A DNA stretch of 15,175 bases, from assembly GCA_000403945.1 (NCBI GenBank), contig APFI01000150.1, positions 1 to 15,175 of the forward strand, written 5' to 3'. Under the pieces are notes generated by a model, which saw nothing but the letters and a program-made list of their open reading frames with translations, was not told the origin of the DNA and did no database searches. The DNA is from Desulfovibrio sp. Dsv1. Its GTDB lineage: Bacteria; Desulfobacterota; Desulfovibrionia; Desulfovibrionales; Desulfovibrionaceae. The translations under genes and the position numbers were made by a program. Shown piece by piece: positions 6,855-13,854 of this stretch (position 1 is its first letter; every line of letters begins with the position of its first letter).

Positions 6855-7870
6855 ATCTTGTAATACTTTTTGTACCAGCCCACAAAGCGGGCTATGCCCT
6901 CGCGCAGTGGCGTCACCGGGGCGAAGCCGGTGGCGGCGGTCAGTGCGTCGATGTCGGCCCATGTGGCTTCCACGTCGCCGGGCTGCATGGGCAGCAGTTC
7001 CTTGACGGCGGTTCTGCCTAGGGCTTCTTCCAGCATGGCGATGAATTCGTTGAGCTCCACAGTCTGGTTGTTGCCGATATTGTAGATGCGCCAAGGAGCG
7101 GAGCTGGAGGCCGAGTCGGGCTCGGCGGCGTCAAAGGCCGGATTCGGCGCAGCGGCCAAGGGCAGCAGGCGGACCACGCTTTCCACGATATCGTCGATAT
7201 AGGTGAAATCGCGGTGCATGCGGCCTTCATTGAAAACCTTGATGGGCTCGCCGCGCGCAATAGCTGTGGTGAAAAGGTGCAAGGCCATGTCCGGGCGGCC
7301 CCAGGGGCCGTAGACCGTGAAGAAACGCAGGCCCGTGCAGGGCAGGCGGTAGAGGTGGCTGTAGGCGTGGGCCATAAGCTCGTTGCTCTTTTTGGTGGCT
7401 GCGTAGAGGCTCACCGGATGGTCCACTCTGTGGTGCACGGAATAGGGTCGGGCGGCGTTGAGGCCGTAGACCGAGGAGGAGGAGGCGAAGAGCAGGTGCC
7501 CCACGTCGCCGTGGCGGCAGCCTTCCAGCAGGTTGCCGAAGCCAACCAGGTTGGAATTGACGTAGGAAGCGGGATTTTGCAGGCTGTAGCGCACTCCGGC
7601 CTGGGCCGCCAGGTTGACCACATGGCTAAAGCTTTCGCGCCGGAACAGCCCGGCCATGCCGTCCGCGTCGGCCAAGTCCAGAAGTTCGAAACGAAACCGC
7701 CCACGCGCTTCGGGCATGGCGTCCAAGTCGGCCAACCGGTCCTTTTTCAAGTGCACGTCGTAATAGTCGTTGCAATTGTCGACGCCCACCACCGTGTGCC
7801 CGTCAGCCAGCAGCCGCCGGGCCAGATGGTAGCCGATGAAGCCTGCCGCGCCGGTTACCAGAACGTGCAT
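6851..7870 (-). CDS. UDP-glucuronate 4-epimerase-like NAD-dependent epimerase
   Basis: Predicted 339-residue extended short-chain dehydrogenase/reductase. The Rossmann NAD site is VTGAAGFIG (5-13). The catalytic set is a serine in ASSSSVYG (129-136) and YAATK (156-160). DNCNDYYDVHLKKDRL, SLYAATKKSNELMAH, TGLRFFTVYGPWGRPDMA and RDFTYIDDIVE follow the pattern of UDP-glucuronate 4-epimerases (CapI/LspL type), which make UDP-galacturonate for capsule or LPS. Substrate is inferred from these motifs; length is normal for the family. The ATG at 7870 is preceded by AAAGGGGG; the frame extends 18 codons further upstream without a better start. The stop overlaps the U32 start by 4 bp. No other sugar-nucleotide or glycan genes are nearby, so its glycan cannot be named. 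Confidence 0.88.
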   Translation of the reverse strand: MHVLVTGAAGFIGYHLARRLLADGHTVVGVDNCNDYYDVHLKKDRLADLDAMPEARGRFRFELLDLADADGMAGLFRRESFSHVVNLAAQAGVRYSLQNPASYVNSNLVGFGNLLEGCRHGDVGHLLFASSSSVYGLNAARPYSVHHRVDHPVSLYAATKKSNELMAHAYSHLYRLPCTGLRFFTVYGPWGRPDMALHLFTTAIARGEPIKVFNEGRMHRDFTYIDDIVESVVRLLPLAAAPNPAFDAAEPDSASSSAPWRIYNIGNNQTVELNEFIAMLEEALGRTAVKELLPMQPGDVEATWADIDALTAATGFAPVTPLREGIARFVGWYKKYYKI

Positions 7871-7930
7871 GTCGCCCCCTTTGCATGTACGCCACAAGAT
7901 AAGCCAGATGGCCGTCGGGGGCAAGGGCGG

Positions 7931-7945
7931 GCGGCGTGACGCCGC
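7931..7945. promoter_or_regulatory. GC-rich palindrome in the divergent intergenic region
   Basis: GCGGCGT-G-ACGCCGC is a perfect 15-base palindrome between the divergent epimerase (start 7870) and membrane-protein (start 8011) genes. It lies 7 bases upstream of a -35-like box. It could be an operator acting on one or both promoters. GC-rich sequence makes chance palindromes more likely, so confidence is low. Confidence 0.3.
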
Positions 7946-7952
7946 GCGGGGG

Positions 7953-7981
7953 TTGCCGGATGGGGGGCGGGCACGTATGCT
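7953..7981 (+). promoter_or_regulatory. Candidate sigma70-type promoter for the membrane-protein gene
   Basis: TTGCCG (7953-7958) and TATGCT (7976-7981) match the -35 and -10 consensus at 4 of 6 positions each, with an ideal 17-base spacer. The box ends 29 bases before the ATG at 8011. A GAGGTAGGT ribosome site lies at 7997-8005. Confidence 0.4.
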
Positions 7982-8010
7982 GCGCTATATTTCATTGAGG
8001 TAGGTAAAAA

Positions 8011-8892
8011 ATGTCTTCCGAGCATTCGTCTCAAGATTCTCACAGCCAAGCCCGGACGGATGCCCGCGCGACAGCGTCCTCGCCGCGTGGGGTCGGACGC
8101 GGCCGCGTTCAGCCCTGGTATGCCGGGGAGCACAAGGACATGCTGTTTTATCTGCTGATCGCCGTGCTTTTTGTGGAAATGATCGTGGGCGGCGTGTCTT
8201 TTTTCTATGGCTTGATGCACGCCGCGCCGGAGATGCCGGGCGGGCCGCCTGTGGCCCGCTTTCCTTGGCTGGTCTGGGCGCTCGCCTCAGTGCTTGCGCC
8301 CGTGGCTCTCTTGCTGGTGGTGCATCTTACGGGACGCTGGCTTTCCCATGCGCTGGACGAGGAGCCGAGAGGCGCGGACAATGCCGCTGTGCCCGAGCGT
8401 TTGCGACATTTTTACACCATGGTGCGCAGTGCGCCCACTGTGGTTCTGCTGCTGGGCATTCTGCTGCTGGGCGCAGGTTTTTTTTTCGTGGACGGGGCTT
8501 TTTCCGCCCTAGTCAGTCTGGGCGGCGCGCTGAGGCCGTATATTCCTTGGATCGCTGGCAGCGCGGCGGGCCTGCTGGCCGTCTGCTTTCTGGTCCAGCG
8601 CTGGTTCGCCTACAGCCAGCGCCGCATGGAACAGGAATACGTCTTTCGCCGGGAAGTGCTGGAGCGCACCGGCATTGTGCTGGTGGACAGGGGCTGCGTG
8701 TCCTTGCCGCAGAATAATCAGCAACGCGCCATACCGGTGTCGGCGGAAAGCGCAAAGGCCCTGCCGCCAGTGCTGGACGTGGACGGCGCGGTGCCGGATG
8801 CGGAAGCTCCCCGGCCGCTTTCGGAGGGAGAAAGCGCGGACGGAGGGGAGATTACTGCCGCCGGGCCAGAGCCAGTTCCGCCAGAGCGTTGA
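8011..8892 (+). CDS. Unknown inner-membrane protein with four predicted helices
   Basis: Predicted 293-residue protein that I do not recognise. A hydrophilic Ser/Arg-rich N-terminus (1-40) is followed by hydrophobic segments at about 44-68, 85-107, 142-161 and 176-199. A basic juxtamembrane stretch (RWFAYSQRRMEQEY) leads to a cytoplasm-like tail of about 90 residues that is Pro/Glu/Asp-rich at its end. No enzymatic motif is evident. Helix pairs 1-2 and 3-4 are separated by a charged loop (about 110-140, DEEPRGADN). The start has a good ribosome site (GAGGTAGGT, 7997-8005), and the composition matches the neighbours, so it is a real gene. It is the only plus-strand gene of the core region. Its last 41 bases overlap cbiC tail to tail, so it stands alone transcriptionally. 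A structural or regulatory membrane role cannot be assigned. Confidence 0.8.
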   Translation: MSSEHSSQDSHSQARTDARATASSPRGVGRGRVQPWYAGEHKDMLFYLLIAVLFVEMIVGGVSFFYGLMHAAPEMPGGPPVARFPWLVWALASVLAPVALLLVVHLTGRWLSHALDEEPRGADNAAVPERLRHFYTMVRSAPTVVLLLGILLLGAGFFFVDGAFSALVSLGGALRPYIPWIAGSAAGLLAVCFLVQRWFAYSQRRMEQEYVFRREVLERTGIVLVDRGCVSLPQNNQQRAIPVSAESAKALPPVLDVDGAVPDAEAPRPLSEGESADGGEITAAGPEPVPPER

Positions 8893-9505
8893 CGCAGGCG
8901 GAGGCCACGGCCGAACCGCCCTTCCGACCCAGCAGGGTGAAGTGCGGCCAAGGACTCCGGTGGAGCAGTTCCTTGGACTGGGCCGCGTTTACAAATCCCA
9001 CTGGCATTCCTACAATCAGGGCGGGCGCGGGCGCGCCGCGCTCCAGCGCCTCCAGCAGGGCCAGCAGGGCTGTGGGCGCGTTGCCGATGACCATGATCTG
9101 TCCCGCCAGTTTGTCCGCCACAGCCTCGACGCCAGCGCGGGAGCGGGTGACGCCTAGGCGGCGGGCCGTGTCTTCTAGGCCCGGCAAGGCCATGAGCGGC
9201 GTCACTGTGACGCACAGGGGGCTCATGCGGCGCAGGGGCAGACCGGCGGCGGCCATGCGCGTGTCCGTAAAGACCGTGCAGCCGCGGCGCAGGGCCTTCA
9301 CGCCCGCCGCAAGGCCCTTCCCGCTCAAACGCAAATCCGCAAGAATCTCCGTATCGCCCAGAGTGTGCACGCAACGCCGGGCCACCTGCCAGAGTCCGCC
9401 TTGAAAGGGGCGTGGCTCAGGAATCTCCGCATCAATGATCGCAAAGGAACGGTTCTCAATGTCCTGCGGTGCGGCGGTCGGGTCCAGTTCAATGGTCTGA
9501 GGCAT
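8852..9505 (-). CDS. cbiC: Cobalt-precorrin-8 / precorrin-8X methylmutase
   Basis: Predicted 217-residue enzyme that moves a methyl group from C11 to C12 of the corrin ring to give cobyrinate, the step just before a,c-diamide formation by CbiA. The catalytic histidine is H47 in RRCVHTLGD. Family motifs GKGLAAGVKALRRGC, FTDTRMAAAGL, IGNAPTALLALLE, GMPVGFVNAAQSKELL and GRKGGSAVASACVNAL are all present, and length is normal. AGAGGA lies just upstream of the ATG at 9505. It starts 12 bases after cbiA ends, so the two consecutive pathway enzymes are co-transcribed. Its 3' end overlaps the plus-strand membrane-protein gene by 41 bp, with no space for a terminator. Confidence 0.95.
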   Translation of the reverse strand: MPQTIELDPTAAPQDIENRSFAIIDAEIPEPRPFQGGLWQVARRCVHTLGDTEILADLRLSGKGLAAGVKALRRGCTVFTDTRMAAAGLPLRRMSPLCVTVTPLMALPGLEDTARRLGVTRSRAGVEAVADKLAGQIMVIGNAPTALLALLEALERGAPAPALIVGMPVGFVNAAQSKELLHRSPWPHFTLLGRKGGSAVASACVNALAELALARRQ

Positions 9506-9517
9506 GGTTTCCTCTTC

Positions 9518-11068
9518 TTACGATTGGGCGGACAGTCCCGCCAACCAGGCCCGCCAGACGCGGCGCGAGCCTTCCGGGTAGAGATGCAGCCAGGAACCGG
9601 CCACGGAACCCAGACGGCAGCCCTCCGGACCCAGAATCGCGCCCTTGCTGTCGCTCAGCTGCCAGAGTGGCACGCAGCCGGAGGGTAGTTTCGTCTCCTC
9701 TAGGTGGCCGTAATGAAATTCATGGCCGCGCGCCTGCAGAACCGTTGCCGTGCCGGGCAGTCCGGGCGCGCAAGCGACGGGCCAGCCGGACAGGGCGCGG
9801 GCCGCGCGGTAGCCCAAGGCCGCCCGTTGCCCGCCCATCAGGCAGGTCAGGGGCAGTAGGTCGCTCATGGGATAGTCCCGCCCGTCTAGGCGCAGCGCGC
9901 GCATCAGATAGATATAGCCCCCGCACTCGCCGTAAACGGGCATGCCCTGGTTCGCCAGAGCTCGCAGGGAAGCACGCATGGCTGTGTTGGCGGCTAGGGC
10001 CGAGGCGTGCAGTTCCGGGTAGCCGCCGGGAAAATACAAGCCGTCACATCCGGACGGCGGGGCGGCGTCCCTGAGCGGCGAAAAAAAATGCAATTCCGCG
10101 CCCAGTTCCCGCAGCAGGGCGGGCAGATCCGCATAGCAGAAGCTGAAGGCCGCGTCCCAGGCCACGCCCAGCCTCGGCCGCCGCGCCGCCTTCCCGCTGC
10201 GGATGCGGGGCGCGAAAAAACGGGTCGGCGGCGCGGACGCGACGGCCGCAACGGGAGATTGCGCCAGAAAGCCCCCTACAGGCGCGCCCAGCGTGCGCAG
10301 AAGCGCCGTCACATCGCAGTGGGCCTCCAGCCATACGGCCAAGCTCTCATGATCCAGGCCGGGGAGACTTTCGCGCGCCTCTACAAGGCCCAGATGACGG
10401 GATTCCAGTTGCGGCGCGCCGTCGCGCGGCAAAAGGCCCAGCAGGGGCACGCCCGTTTGCGCCGTCAGCGGTGCCAGGGCTTGGCGCAGAATTTCCTTGT
10501 GCTTTTCGCCGCCCACATGGGTGCAGATCATGCCGGCAAAGGACGGGGGGCCCGCATCGGCGGTCCAAGCCGGGTGATGCCGCAGAAAGCCTTCGGCCAG
10601 CGCCGTCACGGACTGGCCCAGACCGTGGACATTGAGCGCCAGCAGCACGGGCAGGCCCAGCAGGGCCGCCAGTTGGGCCGTGCAGCCCGCACCCCCGGCC
10701 CCGCCGTCGTAGAGCCCCATGGCCCCTTCCACCAGCAGCAGGTCCGCGTTGCGCCCGTCCGCGCCCGGCCCGCGCATACGGGCAAAAACCCGCGCCAGAC
10801 CTTGGGGAACACGGCGTAACGGCCTTCTCCCACTGTCCGGCCGCGCCTCGCGGCACATCCAGACGTCCAGATTGGCGGCGGGTGCGCCGGTCAGCGCGGC
10901 ATGAAAGGCGGTGTCAATGAAATCCGGCCCGGTTTTGGCGGCATGGACCCGCAGGCCTCTGACCCGCAGGGCGCAGAGCAGGGCCAGGGTGGTGACGGTT
11001 TTCCCGGCGTTGCTGCCGGTGCCGCCCACAATAAGGCCGGGGATGCGCCTCGGCGTTGTCCGTGTCAT
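9518..11068 (-). CDS. cbiA: Cobyrinate a,c-diamide synthase
   Basis: Predicted 516-residue glutamine-dependent amidotransferase that amidates the a and c side chains of cobyrinate using ATP. The N-terminal dethiobiotin-synthase-like ATP domain has the P-loop GGTGSNAGKT (15-24), KTGPDFIDTAFH (45-56) and VEGAMGLYDG (113-122). The C-terminal class I glutaminase domain has the nucleophile C382 in YGECGGYIYL, LYFPGGYPELHA before it, and GHEFHYGHLEE (448-458) with the likely catalytic histidine region. It is somewhat longer than many CbiA proteins (about 450-460); the excess appears as Pro/Arg-rich stretches around 75-105 and 275-300. The start at 11068 lies 2 bases after the stop of the 78-residue gene and has only a weak TTAGG ribosome site, so coupled translation is likely. 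Confidence 0.95.
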   Translation of the reverse strand: MTRTTPRRIPGLIVGGTGSNAGKTVTTLALLCALRVRGLRVHAAKTGPDFIDTAFHAALTGAPAANLDVWMCREARPDSGRRPLRRVPQGLARVFARMRGPGADGRNADLLLVEGAMGLYDGGAGGAGCTAQLAALLGLPVLLALNVHGLGQSVTALAEGFLRHHPAWTADAGPPSFAGMICTHVGGEKHKEILRQALAPLTAQTGVPLLGLLPRDGAPQLESRHLGLVEARESLPGLDHESLAVWLEAHCDVTALLRTLGAPVGGFLAQSPVAAVASAPPTRFFAPRIRSGKAARRPRLGVAWDAAFSFCYADLPALLRELGAELHFFSPLRDAAPPSGCDGLYFPGGYPELHASALAANTAMRASLRALANQGMPVYGECGGYIYLMRALRLDGRDYPMSDLLPLTCLMGGQRAALGYRAARALSGWPVACAPGLPGTATVLQARGHEFHYGHLEETKLPSGCVPLWQLSDSKGAILGPEGCRLGSVAGSWLHLYPEGSRRVWRAWLAGLSAQS

Positions 11069-11070
11069 GC

Positions 11071-11307
11071 CTAACGGTGGTGGAGAGCCTCGACAATAAC
11101 AGCTGCATCCTCTTCAGGCCGGGCCTTAATGCCCAGTTCACTGTTGCCGCCGGAACAGAGAAAGCCCTCCGGCCCCAGCTCCAGCACGCCGCCAGAGAGA
11201 ATTTGGCCGTAGGGCAATTGCTCGCGCATGTCGCCGTGGTCCACCCGGCGCGGGAAAATGAAGGGTACAGCCTGACCGGAAAAGTCTTCCACAATCAGAT
11301 AGTTCAT
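11071..11307 (-). CDS. Small unknown protein upstream of cbiA
   Basis: Predicted 78-residue soluble, slightly acidic protein with no transmembrane segment. I do not recognise its family. Support for a real gene is strong locally: an AGGAG ribosome site lies 7 bases before the ATG, it fills the space between mltG and cbiA in the same direction, and its TAG is 2 bases from the cbiA start. It opens with a beta-like MNYLIVEDFSG, and has VLELGPEGFLCSGGN in the middle with a single cysteine. The end (EEDAAVIVEALHH) looks helical. A link to cobalamin synthesis is only suggested by position. Confidence 0.7.
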   Translation of the reverse strand: MNYLIVEDFSGQAVPFIFPRRVDHGDMREQLPYGQILSGGVLELGPEGFLCSGGNSELGIKARPEEDAAVIVEALHHR

Positions 11308-11361
11308 ACGGGCTCCTGGCGTTGTTTGCGGGCGCGGGCCGGGATGGCCTGTTGGGGTATC

Positions 11362-12414
11362 TTAACGCCCGCCACGCCGGTTCTGCAAATACTGGCGCAC
11401 GGCGCGGTTGTGTTCCGTGAGGGTAGTGGAAAAAACGTGCTCGCCGCCGTCGGCTTTGGCTACAAAATAGAGAAATTCATGGTTTTCCGGGCCGACGGCG
11501 GCGGCCAGGGCCGCCGTGCCGAAGGAACAGATGGGGCCCGGCGGCAGGCCGGGCCGCTGATAGGTGTTATAGAGATTGGCTGGATCGTCCAGATGCTTGC
11601 GGCGCAAATTGCCCTCAAAGGCCGGACCAAGACCGTAAATCACCGTGGGATCGGCCTGGAGCAGCATCTGCCGGTCCAGGCGGTTCCGGTATACCCCGGC
11701 CACGCGGGGCCGCTCCGAGTCAATGGCGGTTTCTTTTTCCACCACCGAGGCTAGGATCACCCATTTTTTGATGCCCTCGGTCATGGGTTTGACCTTGCCG
11801 GGCCAGACGGCGGCGGTCCTGCGCCAGAAATTGTCCACCATACGGCCCGCCACAGCGCGGGTCTGGGCTTTGAACTGGGTGTCGTCCGGCGCGTCGGTCT
11901 TTTTGAGCAGATAGGTGTCCGGCATCAGAAAGCCTTCGGCCGTGGCAAAGGGGATGCCGTAATGGCGCAGGAAGTCCGGATCGGTAATCACGTCGCGGAA
12001 ATCCGCGAAGCGGACCAGCCCGGCTTCTTCCAGAAGACGGCCGGTCTGCCACCAAGTCAACCCTTCGGGCACGGTGATCCGGAAGAGCACTGGTTTGCCG
12101 TTGACCAGGGCGTCCAGCACCTGTTCGGGCGTCCAGCCGGTGTTCAGGACGAAGCGTCCGGCCTGGAGGCGGTTTTCCCACTGTTTGTAGCGGGCCAGCA
12201 GGCTGAACTTGCGGGCGTCGGTGATCAGGCTCTTTTCGGCCAAGGCGGCGGAAACCTGTCCTAGGCGCGCGCCGGGAGTCACGTCAAAATAGATTTCGCG
12301 GCCCGGACTTTCGGGCGCACTGTCGAGAAAGGTTCGGGCCTCGTGCCACAGCCATCCGCAGGTCGCCAGAGCCAGCACAAACAGCAGTCTCACGATGCGC
12401 AACAGGGTTTTCAT
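11362..12414 (-). CDS. mltG: Endolytic murein transglycosylase
   Basis: Predicted 350-residue inner-membrane enzyme that cuts nascent peptidoglycan strands and helps set glycan length. One N-terminal anchor (about 4-23, IVRLLFVLALATCGWLW) precedes a periplasmic region. A LysM-like part is followed by the YceG/MltG catalytic domain: AEGFLMPDTY (159-168), LASVVEKETA (221-230) with E226 as the likely catalytic glutamate, VAGVYRNRL, LQADPTVIYGLG (252-263) and YNTY..GLPPGPICSFG. All family landmarks are intact and length matches. The ATG at 12414 overlaps the ruvX stop as ATGA and has GGAG 6 bases before it. An in-frame ATG at 12426 is less well placed. It is followed by a 54-base gap before the 78-residue gene. 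Confidence 0.95.
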   Translation of the reverse strand: MKTLLRIVRLLFVLALATCGWLWHEARTFLDSAPESPGREIYFDVTPGARLGQVSAALAEKSLITDARKFSLLARYKQWENRLQAGRFVLNTGWTPEQVLDALVNGKPVLFRITVPEGLTWWQTGRLLEEAGLVRFADFRDVITDPDFLRHYGIPFATAEGFLMPDTYLLKKTDAPDDTQFKAQTRAVAGRMVDNFWRRTAAVWPGKVKPMTEGIKKWVILASVVEKETAIDSERPRVAGVYRNRLDRQMLLQADPTVIYGLGPAFEGNLRRKHLDDPANLYNTYQRPGLPPGPICSFGTAALAAAVGPENHEFLYFVAKADGGEHVFSTTLTEHNRAVRQYLQNRRGGR

Positions 12415-12848
12415 GCCGGTCTCCATTGTCCGGGTGGCAGGGCTAGGAAAGAAGCAAGGATGCGCACCGCCGCCTGCTGGTCCAGGACGGCCTTGCGCTT
12501 GCGGGCCTTGAACCCGGCCTCGCGCAAATCGGTCCAAGCCTCTTCGGAACTCAGCAGTTCGGGCATGTAAAAGACGGGCAGGTCCAACCGCCGCTTGAGA
12601 CGCCCAGTGACGTTGCGCACCTGCCGCGTGGTCAGGCTGTCCTTGCCGTCATCCAGCAAGGGCAGACCCATGACCACGGCCCCGGCGTCTTCCGCCGTAA
12701 TTCTGGCGACTAGTGCCCCCAGGAATTCCTTGCGGTCCGCGTGCTCCTCAAGGCGCAGTGTGCCTAGGGGAAAGGCTAGTCGCCCTTCCGGGTCGGACAC
12801 GGCCAAGCCTGTGCGGACCAAGCCGTAATCGACGCCCACGTACTTCAA
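12411..12848 (-). CDS. ruvX: YqgF/RuvX putative pre-16S rRNA nuclease (RNase H fold)
   Basis: Predicted 145-residue protein of the YqgF family, implicated in trimming the 5' end of pre-16S rRNA and earlier called a putative Holliday-junction resolvase. Motifs are VGVDYGLVRTGLAVSD (4-19, D7), VVMGLPLLDDG (58-68), ELLSSEEA (97-104, E97) and LDQQAAVRIL (122-131, D123), which gives the expected acidic triad. The segment usually written DERLS reads PELLS here. The start appears to be TTG at 12848, because no ATG or GTG gives the full VDYG beta strand. It lies 4 bases after the trpS stop; GGGG about 10 bases upstream is a poor ribosome site, so coupling to trpS is likely. mltG follows with a 4-bp overlap. 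Confidence 0.9.
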   Translation of the reverse strand: MKYVGVDYGLVRTGLAVSDPEGRLAFPLGTLRLEEHADRKEFLGALVARITAEDAGAVVMGLPLLDDGKDSLTTRQVRNVTGRLKRRLDLPVFYMPELLSSEEAWTDLREAGFKARKRKAVLDQQAAVRILASFLALPPGQWRPA

Positions 12849-12852
12849 GCGT

Positions 12853-13839
12853 TTACAGCCCCATTTTTTCCCGGGCCAGAGACATGGTGCTCATGGCAAA
12901 GGCGCGCGCCGTCTCGTTGCCCGTCGCGAGGATTTCTTCCACCGCGCCCGGACGAGCGTCCAAGGCCGCACGCCGTTCCTGAAGGGGAGTCAGGAAGGCT
13001 TCAAGATTTTTCAGGAAAATCTTCTTGCAGTCCACACAGCCCAGCTGAGCCGAGGTGCAGCCCTGGCGGATTTCGGCCTTTTCCTCCGGGCTGCTCAGCA
13101 GCGCGTGATAGGGGAAGAGATTACAGACGTTGGGGTTGCCGGGGTCGGATTTGCGCAGGCGGGCCTTGTCCGTGAACATGCCGCGCACTTTTTCTTGGAT
13201 GCACGCGAAGTCGTCGGAGAGGAAGATGCCGTTGTTGTAGCTTTTGGACATCTTGCGGCCGTCCAGGCCCGGGCATTTGGCCGCCGGAGTGAGCATGGCC
13301 TGCGGTTCGGGGAACAGGTCTCCGTAAAAATAGTTGAAGCGCCGCGCAATTTCACGGGTCAGCTCCATGTGCGGCAATTGGTCCTCGCCCACGGGTACGC
13401 CGTGCGGCCGGTACATGAGAATGTCGGCGGCCATCAGCACTGGGTAGCAGAGAAAGCCCGCATTGCCCAGATCCTTGTTGCAGATCTGCTGCTGCTGTTC
13501 CTTGTAGGTGGGATTGCGTTCCAGCCAGGAAACCGGCGTGATCATGGAGAGCAGCAGCGAAAGTTCGCCGTGTTCCTTGACTGCGGACTGGCGGAAAATG
13601 ACGCATTTTTCAGGGACTAGGCCCGCGCCCACCCAGTCCTTGACCATTTCGGCAATATTGTGGCGGATACGCGAGGTGTCCGCGTAATCGCTGGTCAGGG
13701 CGTGCCAGTCAGCCACGAAAAAATATGCCTCTTCACGGTTCTGAAGCTCCACCCAGTTTTTGAGCACCCCGAAATAATGGCCGAGATGCAGTGGCCCGGT
13801 GGGCCGCATGCCGGAAACAGTGCGCAGTTCTTTGCCCAT
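12853..13839 (-). CDS. trpS: Tryptophanyl-tRNA synthetase
   Basis: Predicted 328-residue class Ic synthetase that charges tRNA(Trp). The signature HIGH is PLHLGH (16-21) and KMSKS is at 196-200. GMRPTGPLHLGHYFG, NPTYKEQ, YPVLMAADIL and VGEDQLPHMELTR are typical. Length is normal. A cysteine set near the C-terminal third, C239-x21-C261-x6-C268-x2-C271, closely resembles the [4Fe-4S] motif described in Thermotoga maritima TrpRS; metal binding is inferred. AAGGA stands upstream of the ATG at 13839. It follows the M50 protease gene by 15 bases and precedes ruvX by 4, so it is inside the long minus-strand gene train. No tryptophan leader or T-box was seen upstream. Confidence 0.97.
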   Translation of the reverse strand: MGKELRTVSGMRPTGPLHLGHYFGVLKNWVELQNREEAYFFVADWHALTSDYADTSRIRHNIAEMVKDWVGAGLVPEKCVIFRQSAVKEHGELSLLLSMITPVSWLERNPTYKEQQQQICNKDLGNAGFLCYPVLMAADILMYRPHGVPVGEDQLPHMELTREIARRFNYFYGDLFPEPQAMLTPAAKCPGLDGRKMSKSYNNGIFLSDDFACIQEKVRGMFTDKARLRKSDPGNPNVCNLFPYHALLSSPEEKAEIRQGCTSAQLGCVDCKKIFLKNLEAFLTPLQERRAALDARPGAVEEILATGNETARAFAMSTMSLAREKMGL

Positions 13840-13854
13840 AACTATCCTTGTCGC

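Noticed and set aside
6852..7094. Longer N-terminus for the U32 protein starting at 7094
   Set aside because: The extra 80 residues are an Arg/His-rich shadow of the epimerase gene in another frame; the ATGA overlap at 6854 is a better start.
11308..11361. Possible cobalamin riboswitch before the small gene and cbiA
   Set aside because: The 54-base gap is too short, and no B12-box-like conserved core was seen.
12415..12537. Extended N-terminus of MltG from 12537
   Set aside because: The extension is a shadow of ruvX; the ATG at 12414 overlaps the ruvX stop and leads straight into the membrane anchor.
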